DNA from: Elysia chlorotica
Lineage: Eukaryota > Mollusca > Gastropoda > Plakobranchidae
DNA: 64,000 nucleotides
Direction of reading: 5' to 3'
Assembly: GCA_003991915.1 (NCBI GenBank)
Contig: RQTK01000173.1
Location: 615,852 to 679,851, forward strand
The notes beneath the pieces were generated by a model, which ran no database searches, was not told the DNA's origin, and saw only the letters and a list, made by a program, of their open reading frames with translations. Shown here piece after piece: positions 23,481-45,986 of this stretch (position 1 is its first letter; each line of letters begins with the position of its first letter). A program made the position numbers and the translations under genes.

Positions 23481-23624
23481 ATATTATAAAGAAAAAAAGA
23501 AAAATATAACTATCCAGTTTATTGAGATGCAATAAAACTAAAAAAGGTTAAAAACATCGTGTGACTAATGCACAGTTTTAACTCAAATGATACATTTATA
23601 AATAAGACGACCTCAAGATCGAGG

Positions 23625-23875
23625 AACTCTACACAGTGTTTTGGGGAAAGAGAATTCTATTCGTGAAGTCCATGGTTCAATCCCCGATCAGACCGCCTTG
23701 TCTTCCCTACTAATTGGGTCAGTGTTAGTATGTTGTGACCAGCTAACACAAGTCATTGTAAGTTGTATCCCTGCTCTGTCTTTGTGTAACACCCCGAAAA
23801 TTGTCAGACATTGGTTTCAGGATCGTCCACGATATATAGCCTTGTTCCTGACTTAGACAAAAACCAACAAATCAA
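23625..23875 (+). repeat. tRNA-derived SINE, diverged
   Basis: B-box-like 'tggttcaatcccc', body 'aattgggtcagtgttagta' and tail 'aggatcgtccacgatatata' follow the family order. The head is degraded. Confidence 0.6.
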
Positions 23876-25075
23876 CGACCACAATACTTTCATAAAACAC
23901 TACAGTATGTTGTTGTTTACAGCCTGAGGCAGCGCCATGTATCGACACACAGTTATTAAGTCATTCTAGGAAGCAGAAAACAGGAAAAGCCTACTTAAGT
24001 ACTATGTGATACCTATCTTTTTTATGTATTGTAACATTTAACCCTGATTGGTTGGGTGGTTTATTCGGTTTTCGTCTGAATTGATTTCTTTATGGTGTGG
24101 ACCATGCCTAAGTATTAATTCTGCTTAAAATTACAAAGAATTATAAAGGTGCTGAAACTGGTCCCAAGAAATGTCAACTAGTGAGGATGACTTAAGAGTA
24201 ACTCAAGCCTTGACTGATGAGTGCTAGTTGCAGGTCAAGAGCATCGATAAAATAATGAAGCAGGAATCTCCCTCAAACCTTTTTTTGCATGCATATTTTC
24301 AATTTTTTGTTTTTCTTGCACAACATTGTGTCAGAATAGTCACTGAATTTGTGATGGTTCCTGAAAACAATTAGCATTACAGATTGTTTTGCCAGATAAT
24401 AAAATCACTGATTTTTTAGCCCATGTTTTAATCAAATTGAGACGATGTCTACTAAGTCCTCTATTACATGTAGTGGCAGTTACAAAGGAGCAATAAAAAG
24501 TGTAAAGACATTTATCAAAGTAAATGAACATTCACATTTGCTTTGAAAATGTACTATTGAATTTAAGGATCATAAGACTTCATTCTCATGAAAAAAGTAA
24601 GTCTATAACAGCCACAATTGAAAATGGCTACCGGATACTAAACACAGGGACAGCTTCATCAGGTTTTTCAGGTGCATGAATTGTGATTGTAGAGGTTCAT
24701 TTGTCGAGCAGCCACTGTAAATGAGGCATATGTGGCTCGAATTAATTTTATTGATGATATTATACATTACACATATATTGAAAAATGTATTTTCCTTAGT
24801 TGCTATTTGGTGGTGTTGCCACATTAATAATATATATCAGTATTTGATCAGGGAAAAAAAGATATTTTGACTTTTAATATTTCCATAACAAAAAGACATT
24901 GTCAACTCAAAAATGCTCTTTTTTCTATCAGACAACTTAGTAAAAATTTCTAGTGTCAAGTGATTTGGACTATTTCGGTCTTTTGTTATTGTTGCTAGAT
25001 TAAAAAACACTTCAGAGTAGAAATATGCTTATTTTATAGTGGTTATAGTTTTCTTTCACAGATATATCTTCAATA

Positions 25076-25159
25076 GGCAGCTAAGAGTATATTAAAGTCA
25101 AGGTGAAGTAAGTCCAAGGCAGCTAAGAGTATATTAAAGTCAAGGTGAAGTAAGTCCAA
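25076..25159. repeat. Perfect 42-bp tandem duplication
   Basis: The unit beginning 'ggcagctaagagtatatt' and ending 'gaagtaagtccaa' occurs twice back to back (25076-25117 and 25118-25159) with no difference. The identity implies a recent duplication or an assembly/slippage artefact. Confidence 0.95.
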
Positions 25160-26407
25160 TCTGATTTCACTATTGTGAGGAATAAAGCATTAGGAAGCCT
25201 TTCTCAGTGTCTGCACTCAATGTTTGTCTTAATTTTATTTGCCCTTGATTTCTTTATGTCATTGTTTTAAGTCAAACTAAGGTCTTTGTAACATAAAATC
25301 TTCTGAATAAAGTATATACAAAAAGGGAAACTGGATAGGACTTTGTTCTTTATTTTTTGTAAGTGTCAATTTCTTGGACACATTTTTAAAATATGTATGT
25401 TTTTTTTTTTTAATTTAAAAAACGAATTTGGAAAGCAGTCTTCCAAGAACATTCCTATTATTTATAATTTATGTCAATGCAACGACTGGAAAAAAATGTT
25501 TCTAAAAGGAATCAAACAGTCCCTCTGTACTAAAGGGTATTTTCACTATAATCTTCAAAGGGCAACCAAAAGATTTCACCATGTAAAGCATTTAAAAGAC
25601 AAAAAGAGGACAAGTTGGATAAAACATTTCTTCCATGAAACTCTTTTAGTATTACTCTGACGCATAGTGCATTTAAAAAGAGTCAAATGCATTCTGAGAG
25701 AATGAAAAAGTTCATATCCTTTCATATCTAGAACCAGGGACAAAGTTTTTTCATTTAAAAATTGAAATGGTCAATGAAGAGTATTAACTAATATTTTATA
25801 TCAAGGGTTCTAGCTCAAAACTTTATAGTGGCAACTTATGCCTGAAAAAGGAAACAACCTCTCACATATAATTATGATTATGAATATATGTGAGTTCAAA
25901 TTTCTGCCCCAATCCTCAACAGTCAAATTGAAGGATCATGACCCTCAACCACCACACTTACTGACTTGATGGGTGATGGGTACTAATGTCAGCAGTGAAA
26001 TGTCATTTGAAATTAAAATTTAAATGTTACAATCTTAAATCTTCAGCTCTCTATAGTACATCATCTGTTGGTCATTTAAGTACATAAATATACACTTTTT
26101 AAAATTGTCTTTTTATATTTAAACGGTAGATTCAAATGCACAGTATATTTTGTAAAAATGACTATATAAAAATACTCTCTCTCTGTGCAACCGAAATAGC
26201 TGTACTGCATTACTTATTACCAAACAGCAATGAATGATGAGGATGGTCGAGTATGGAAACTCTGACTCTAGACAAAGCAAATGGTTGTTTTACTAATCTA
26301 CTGTTCTTTGCTTCTTATTAAGAACTGAATACAACAAACCCTTGAGATGGTTAACAAAAGAAAAAGAAAAAATCATTATAACAATTATACCATAATGTTG
26401 TTGTTTT

Positions 26408-26413
26408 TTTATT
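26408..26413 (-). terminator. Candidate NDUFS1 poly(A) signal
   Basis: AATAAA on the minus strand, about 630 bp past the NDUFS1 stop. It is the first canonical hexamer I found downstream. No independent support. Confidence 0.3.
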
Positions 26414-27044
26414 TAGATTCAATATTTACATGTATCATTATCTTCATGCCCAACTAAATAGAAATTGGCAATCAACATAGCTCAGGATATTAACTGACTT
26501 CCAAGCCTCAGGCATTCCGTAGGAAAACAAATCTGTATATTTCTACAAAATATTATCATGAAATAAGCATATGATCATACCAATCTTGGCAGAGAAGATT
26601 TTAAACACAACTATCCACTATGTATTATTTACTATACAACATTCCCAAACAACATTTGAATTGTTATTTCTCGAGTGATAGTTGGTGATAAAGTTATTTT
26701 AGACACTATTGCTTTTAGTTATCAGTTTTTTTCCCCAGTAAATATGGCTTTGGATGCTTTACAAAATCAAGGTAAAAGCATTCACAATGAAATAGTACTG
26801 GAAAACTGCCTAGACTTAGCTTCATCACAGCATATAAGGACATACAACCAATAAAATTTAAGCTATTTGAAGTGACATTGAAACTTCAAAACCAGATATC
26901 ACTAATCACACAAAATGCATTTCTATCCATTTCAATTATATAAAGATATCCATTTTCTCCCACACAGTCAAAATACACTAAGCACAACTTTCCTTATACC
27001 ATCTAATATATCTTAATCGAAAACAACTAAAAAGAGTACATATT

Positions 27045-38533
<11,489 letters not shown>

Positions 38534-39119
38534 GGCTTCTTATCAAATTGTAAACTGAAAAAAGATTTTTATACACTCAAGATCACAATCTTTAAGAAAG
38601 CAACATGAAAATTCAGAAGATCAAGGGAAGTTTGTTGAATTGATGGGTTTTTGTCTGAATAAAGTAAAAGTTTGCAAGATGTCCAAGGAAGCTTACAACA
38701 TATTTCACATGAAATCAATTTTAATTACATTTCGCTTGATGTTGACAAGTTCAACATCAACAATGCCTAGACTATGGATCTAGATCTAGATTAAACCTAG
38801 TGTCGTTCCAAATACATTCAATATATGTTTCATCTAGTTCCTACATATTATATATATATCTCTATTTTAACAAACGGAATCGTTTTATGATAGCATTTGA
38901 AATAACACTAATACAGCTTATAAATAAAGGGGTAAGAAACAATACACTGATTAGTAAATTATGCACATTTTAAGATTTTTTATAACAACAGCATCATTAT
39001 TTCATGCATGACAGGGTAGCCTTTAAAGTTTGCAGAGCAATACAAGATTCCAATGAAATGGGCCTACCCATTGAAAGCTTCCTATGATAGATATAATTTT
39101 GAGAACATATAGTCCAAGG

Positions 39120-39660
39120 CTTACGTAGAATGTAGATCTAGAGTCTAAATCTTTCAAGATTAAAAATAAATCTCTTCTAGATCTAGATTTAGATAGGACT
39201 CTAAGTTTAGGCCTACCAAAAGTACCATACCTTCTTAAATTCGCATTTTTTAGCCTAAATGAAAGCTACCACTACGTACGTTGTACTTACTAGATCTACC
39301 CCTAGATCTAGACTCTAATAGATCTGTCGGCCCTAGATCTATTTACTTTTAGAGGCATTGGTAAAGGTAAAGCCTACCATCAAATTAAAATGCATTTATG
39401 CTATTTTCTATCTAGACCTAGTTAATCTGGATTAATTCTTTTTTTTTTCTTTTTTCAGTCCAGTCGATTTTTTGTCTGATGGAGGCTTAAGGTCGAAAGC
39501 TTACATGTTCTGTATCGTTTAGTATTTTTGGAGCTGCACGTCTAGATCTAGATTTTGACTCTAGCTCTCTCTAGATAGTAGTCTAAGTAGATCTGTTTTT
39601 GTAATTTTTTTGGTGCCTTGCATAGACTGATCTAGATCTAGATCTATTGTTTACCAAGCT
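39120..39660. repeat. TAGATCTA palindrome cluster
   Basis: Many copies of tagatctaga-type overlapping palindromes occur in this ~0.5 kb of the NDUFS1 5' noncoding intron. Smaller groups are near 38086, 38780 and 40150. They are not in tandem register, so this is not a simple microsatellite. Confidence 0.75.
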
Positions 39661-39814
39661 CTGCTGCGACATCAACTGATTATCTAATCTGGTTTCTTTC
39701 ATTATGAGAATGTTTTAGAAAACTAAACATTTTAAATGTATTACACAGTCAATAAAGTGCTTAAGGCTTGATGCTAAAAATTAATACTGTACCGTTTTAA
39801 AGCTGCAACTTCAC

Positions 39815-39897
39815 CTTTCGGTTTTTGTTGTCACCGACGAGAAGGACTCGGAGTTGAAGGAAAACTTGGAAGAGTGACTTCGGCTAGGCTTCCGGTG
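39815..39897 (-). promoter_or_regulatory. NDUFS1: NDUFS1 probable noncoding first exon and promoter
   Basis: On the minus strand a GC-richer patch ends in AAAG followed by the donor gtgaag at 39814. It could splice to the acceptor at 38555, just upstream of the coding start exon. At its 5' edge CCGGAAGCC (39895-39887) matches an ETS/GABP (NRF-2) site, a common element in TATA-less promoters of nuclear respiratory genes. No TATA box is evident. The exon limits are inferred. Confidence 0.5.
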
Positions 39898-40387
39898 ACC
39901 TTAGCAAAAAAAATACAGTCCAATTCGCAAAATAATCACAATAGCCTAATTCAATAAACTATTGTTTGCGTAATGCTTCTGTGCCAACAAAATAAAACAT
40001 CAAAAAACACCCACAAAAGCACAAAGGCGACAAATGTAGGCCCTACATCTCGAAAGGCAGTAATATCATTTATGAACGTCGGGACATATATAAAGTGACT
40101 GAAATCTACACATAAAACACATTAGGCCTATAGCCTACATGTACCAGCTAGATCTAGATAATTAAAGAAATACATTAAGAGGCAGGCATTAAAATGAACC
40201 TCTTACCTTGGGTGGATAACAATGTTTAAATGTAAAAACATAATAGTGTTCTTTTGACATAGAGCCCCTCGAGTAACATTATGAATACAAAATATTATGC
40301 AAGGATGGAAGCAAACACCAGTCTAGATTGAAAAGAGTTGTTCTACACGTCGAAACGTGTGGAAACATAATGAGGCGCGGGGAGAGT

Positions 40388-40401
40388 GAGAGAGAGGAGA
40401 G

Positions 40402-40471
<70 letters not shown>

Positions 40472-40525
40472 TAGCGAGATTATTATTATTATTATTATTA
40501 TTGTTATTTTTATTATTACTGTATT

Positions 40526-40574
<49 letters not shown>

Positions 40575-40620
40575 ACACCGCCGCCGCCACCACCAGCACG
40601 GCCACCGCTACCACCACCAT
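40388..40620. repeat. Compound (GA)n/(ATT)n/(ATC)n/(CCN)n array
   Basis: GA repeat to about 40453, then GACA, then ATT, then ATC, then an imperfect CCG/CCA-type trinucleotide. It lies about 0.5 kb upstream of the inferred NDUFS1 promoter. Poly-Ser, poly-Asp and similar frames here are artefacts. Confidence 0.95.
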
Positions 40621-41094
40621 CATTTAAGCTCTGGTTGATTACATACAGGGATGTGCTCATCATGTAACATTGTTTTGTAACACTATAGGCATAGGCCCAC
40701 TAGGCCTATCCTAGCGCATCATGCTTTAGCGCATCAAAGGACTGACGCGCGGTAGCAGCTTGATTTCTATTAATAGAAATCTGTGTGCGCTTCGTCCTGC
40801 CCCCACTTTCCTCTCCCCAGTAACATTCAAGTTCTGCCACACTGTTACGTAACCAAGTAATCTAGGGGAAGTTATACAAATCTATGATGCCCTTTCTTTA
40901 CATCGGGGTGACTTTAAGAATCCAGTAAGCTCTTTTAATTGTTTAAAGAATTCATGAAGGTCTATTACAGAAAGTGATTTTTTTTTTACGAAAAATTTCT
41001 CTAGAATCCATTTCGACAAGTGACAAGACTCTATGTATTAACTACATTTCTATGTTGAATGCCTATTATCAGGTAGGCCTACTAGGACAACCAT

Positions 41095-41247
41095 TGGTCA
41101 TGGTGCAAGTGGTAGAGCGTTGGTCATCCAACCGGGAGGTCCCTGGTTCGAAACACAGAATAGGTTAAAAAATTATTTGCCAAATTTTGTCCCCTACTGA
41201 TTAGGTCTGGGTCGTTGTAATATGATTGTCATGGTATCCCCGCACTG

Positions 41248-41248
<1 letters not shown>
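41095..41248 (+). repeat. tRNA-derived SINE, 3'-truncated
   Basis: Well-preserved head ('caagtggtagagcgttggtc', then 'ctggttcgaaaca') and the body up to 'gggtcgttgtaatatgattg'. The copy then ends at a short CT repeat (about 41250-41275). Confidence 0.75.
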
Positions 41249-41278
<30 letters not shown>

Positions 41279-44200
41279 CATCACTCTCCTTTTGTATCTC
41301 TGTCTATCTATCTATTCTATTCTCTATTCTCGCTTCTTCTATTCCTTTCTTTGATTTGACATCTGCGGCTATTTTTTTAATTGTTTACTTATGGTTGTAT
41401 CTTACTCTATGTCTTACCTTCGTTCTGCAGCACAATTTGTCTCTTGGGTATACCCCCACCTCTTGCCCAGTTTTCCCCTTTCTCGCAACCTTTCTACTCC
41501 TAATATGTGTTCTACCTGAGCAACAAAACTATATTTAGCTTTATAGGCTATTATTATGTAAATAAATTAACTTATTGTGTAAGGTACGCACAATATAGCC
41601 GTAACTGTGCTGACATACCGTAAAGCACACGCAAACTCAGGTAAACAGTAAAGTACCGAAAATCTTGTTAATTTAGGCTAAATGCCGGTACATATCAGCC
41701 GAAATAAACTAATACGAGTTAAATAACTTAGATGAAAAAAGACATGTTATAGTTAATAATGAGTAGATACGAGTTGCCTTAAAAACAGAAGACATTTCCA
41801 GAAGGTTTATTTCATACATCTTTGAGTAAATGTATCAGGCAGATAATTTCCACCAACTTTCAAAACGACTATGTATTGATACTAAGTCGCTTACTGTCTA
41901 AGTTCTTATGTGAAATTCTGGTGCCTACTTATTATTAAGAGCTGTGGATGGAAATAGAATGTATCTCTTGTTGGCGAGGTATGTCAGCTTCTGTAAGCAT
42001 CAGTCGCAGAAAGCAAAACTCTCTTCTAGTTTAACATCTCTTAGATTCTCTATGACAATCCTTAGCAGCGACTAGACTGCGTAGTGATTACATTATCCAA
42101 GACAAAAGCCGATCACATTAAGTCTCTCTATTTAATGTTCTTACCTGAGCAAACCTTTCTCAAGGAAATGGATGTGATATGGTAGTTTATTTGGTCATTT
42201 TATGACTTAACTGGTCTAGGCTCTTACTTATTGTGTGATATAACATACAGAAATAATTGAAAAAAGTTATCATAGTAGTTTGTTGTTTTTTTTTTTTGCT
42301 TCAATTAAAAAATGACCAACCATCTTTGCATCTAATATTTTATATTATAAGACTTATTTTCCTTCATAAACCATCTTAATGATTTGTATTTAAAGTTGTA
42401 TTTGTCTGGATGCTACATTATAGGTACAAGATGCAAGAAATAATATTCCCATACTCTTCATCTTAGAAATGAATATACTCATGTTGAGTGATAATGTCTA
42501 TCACCCTGTGTTTTTCTCAGAATTCTCTACTGATACACTACTTAAACTTAGTCTTTGTACAATTGATTTCAAAATCTATACAAAGACACCTTGATAAAAT
42601 AAGTGAAAATCTTTCTCCTATTTCTTCCAAGCTCCAAAAGAATACAATTTCTAAGAAAGATCTGACATGACTAATTTTCCTTTACATTAAAAGAATATCC
42701 TCTTTCACGCAAAACCCTTGAATATTGTAATACATTATAGAAATTTTTTATTTAATCAACAAACTTCTGATGACAACCAACAAACAATGCATAGATTTTT
42801 GTCTATGCATATAACATTATATATTATATAATTTACATAGATATGACACATAAGAGTATATATATACGCACTCTTTACATGTGATTAACAAAGAGGCAAA
42901 AAAATGGCTTTTGATTTTCTAGATATACAATAAATATAAATATAAGCTATTAAAAAAATAAGTGAAATATAGTACAATTTTATCATGTAATATTCCTGAA
43001 GTAAAAACAAACAAAAAAACAATAAAAAAATTGTCTCAAGCCAGCTTTCCAATTCGAAATCAAAAGAAAATACTATTTAGATTAGAGTGTTTGTAAAAAA
43101 AAAATGATTGTCACAACTACTTGATCTTATAGTTTAAAAAAATTAAACCAGAATCACTTGACTAATCACAAATGTGTATAAGATATAATGACTATCATGG
43201 CTCTTATCAGTAAAGATGGAAAACAATAGCAAAAATATTCTGTATTTACTTAGCAAAAAAATCCAGTAAATAAACAAAAATTTGGATTTAAAAAAATGTA
43301 AAAGAAGGAAAAGAAAAAAAAAGCATTTAATTGGAATATTCGTTATGATTCGAATATTCAGAAAGTACATGTAAATCAATTAATTTTTTTTTTCAATTTT
43401 AAAGTGCACTCAATGATGAACTGTAGAGGAAAAATAACCCTACAACTAAAGGATGGCATTTTTAAATAGTGACTGGACCTAAAGAGAAGACTTTCATGCC
43501 TTTTGTAAATATGTCAAAATAGGAAGTACAGTGAGAAGTGTTAGATCAGACAATATGAAATTGAGACAAGATGAAGTACAACTAAAGAATAACGTAAGCC
43601 ATCTAGGATCCATTAACATTAAGCTTTAAGTTCAATTTGGATTTTTTTTTTTTTTATAAATACATTTTTTTTGTGTCCCCCCAAACCATAAATAAATGGT
43701 ATTGGGACAACAAATTACATATCACTCTGTCAAATGAATGACCTGATTTTTAGTCATGAAAAAAGAAACTTTTTGTTTTATTCACACTGCTTACCTACAC
43801 ATTAATACTACTTTAAATGGCTGCATCTGTTAATGCACTTTTGAATTACGAAAAGTATATATTTCAATCTGGAGACAGAGGTAAATAGAATAAAGTTTAG
43901 CGCCAAGCATATCTGCCCTCTTTGATGCCTTCTAATTAAACTTGTGTTGATATTACTTATGTAGAAGACAATATCTTTGTTTGGACTTAATTGAACCACC
44001 TCACATGCAAACATTCTCTTTTGTGCTTTTTGAATGTGAGTTTACTGTCATAGATTCCATTTAAACTTAGTTTAAATAAAGATGAACTATTCAAGTTTAA
44101 TTTTTATTTATTATAGAATTGGATAGTAAAAGAAAATAGCAATCTTTAGTGCACATTAAGTGTATATATTTGAAGATATGGGAATACTGTATTTTTTTGC

Positions 44201-44492
44201 AAAAGTGAAAAAAAACAAGTAATATTTATAATTTTATTTAAACTCTTTAAGCCCTCATGCCCATTCCACGTTTTGACATAGGTTTTAGATAGATCTATAA
44301 ATGGAAAGAGAGTACTTTTTTTCATTTTCTGTCATTTTTTGTGATTTTACCTGCTGCAAGCTCTAAAGTACAAAAATTTACCTTTAAGTCACAACCACTG
44401 TAGCAACCTCAAACACTTATATTATTCTCTGGTAAGAAGTTGGAAATTCCTAAATATATAATCTAAGAAGATACACATCCAAACAAAATTAA

Positions 44493-44498
44493 TTTATT
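44493..44498 (-). terminator. Poly(A) signal, hydrolase copy A
   Basis: AATAAA on the minus strand 90 bp past the stop codon of copy A. Copy B has the same hexamer at a near-identical distance, which strengthens the call. Confidence 0.6.
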
Positions 44499-44587
44499 TG
44501 TAGAACGTATGCCAAAAAGTCAAATTTAGATAAACATGTTAACTATAGCTTTAAGAAGTCCAAACAAAAATGTGGCACCTGTTTCAC

Positions 44588-45944
44588 CTACTCAGTAAGC
44601 CACTCTCTCATAATTTTATTTACAGCCTTGGGGTCGTTGTTTTGCACGAAGTGATTTGCGTCCTGAATGCGTTTCACAGTAATCTTTGGGTTTGCTTTCT
44701 CCACAAGGTCTGGAAAGGCTGAACTCAAAGCAACATCTTGGCAGCCCCAAATTAGCAGGACAGGCATTGTATAGTTCAGGTCATAGTTGACAGGGCCACC
44801 AACTCTTTGAAGGGCCGCTCTGTAGTAGTTTAATGGAGGGGTCAAAGCACCTGGATAAAAGTAAGTGCAAGCAGTTGCAGTAGCAATACTATCTCTCTAT
44901 TAAAGTATTGAGCAGTATTTACCTGATTTATTCTTAACTTAACCTTTAATGCCAAAATTAAATCGTTTACAAAACTGAAAAAGCATTTTTATGAAATCCC
45001 AAAACTATGAAACATCAATTTTTCCAATACGAAACATCAATTTTTCGAATACTTCTACTTATAGAAGAAAACTTAGGGAGGGTGATTATAAACCAAATTT
45101 TGTAAATCTTAAATCTACACAAAACTAAACCAATGACACAACCCATTATTAACCACACAACATTAAATGGAAGAAATAGCATTGATGTCTGCCCCTATAG
45201 TCGGAGAGCTCTCTCTCTCCTTTTGTTTAATATCTTCTAGATCACGAGGAAAATCCTGTACAACAAATATTACCATGTTCCCTAAATTGAACAATTGATA
45301 TACCTGATGAAAAAAAAAGAGTGAATTTATCCTCTTAGAGTTAGAGGTTTTGCATAAAGTGTGTGTTTTGGGGTTTGGGGGAGGGGGGATAGTCTCCAAT
45401 AAATATTTGCATTAAACATTTTTTAAACGAATTCTTGCTTGATTAAGCTTTGTTCATGCTTAACTTTTCTCAAAGCTTTTGTAGTGCTTGTTACAAAAAA
45501 ATATTAAAATGAATATTAAACTATGATTTTTCTACATGTTCAGAATATCATTATCACTACCTGGCTGGGAGAATACATGCTTATAAGCGTTGATCTCGTC
45601 TTGATCCATGCCTGTACTTTTAAAGATGTCAACAATCATGTTGTAATTCTGTGATTTCATCAGTAGCTCTGGCAAGAAAGGTAGCTGGAAAAAAAACATA
45701 TACCTGCAAAAAAGAAAAAAAATAAATGTCTTGAAACATTAGGTTAATAGTGAGACAAGAAAATGTCGACAAAAAGCAAAAACGGATAGAACTCCATTAA
45801 TAATATACTATGCTCTGAAATGTTTAGGCTTTTAATCTATAATTTTAGACAATATATCAGAATTTTAGTTTGTGTCACACTGACACTAGCTTCCTTACAC
45901 CTGTATGATTCTTGAAAGTTATCTTGTGTATGTTTGGTCCATTC

Positions 45945-45986
<42 letters not shown>

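Larger units (their letters stand above)
23876..27044. other. Spacer between convergent genes
   Basis: AT-rich sequence between the LINE/SINE block and the NDUFS1 stop codon. I searched both strands by eye for the missing last exons of the nucleoside transporter and found none. It includes a 42-bp tandem duplication. The last ~0.6 kb or more is presumably NDUFS1 3' UTR. Confidence 0.6.
39898..44492. other. Spacer between NDUFS1 and first hydrolase copy
   Basis: AT-rich, no gene recognised. Apart from the compound array and the SINE, 42.1-44.4 kb is very AT-rich, with only short chance frames. Confidence 0.6.

Noticed and set aside
25343..25660. 105-codon plus-strand frame, considered as a missing transporter exon
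   Set aside because: Composition and motifs do not fit CNT helices, and no acceptor in phase precedes it.
40343..40667. Frames with poly-Asp, poly-Ser and poly-Ile
   Set aside because: Compound trinucleotide and GA repeat artefacts.
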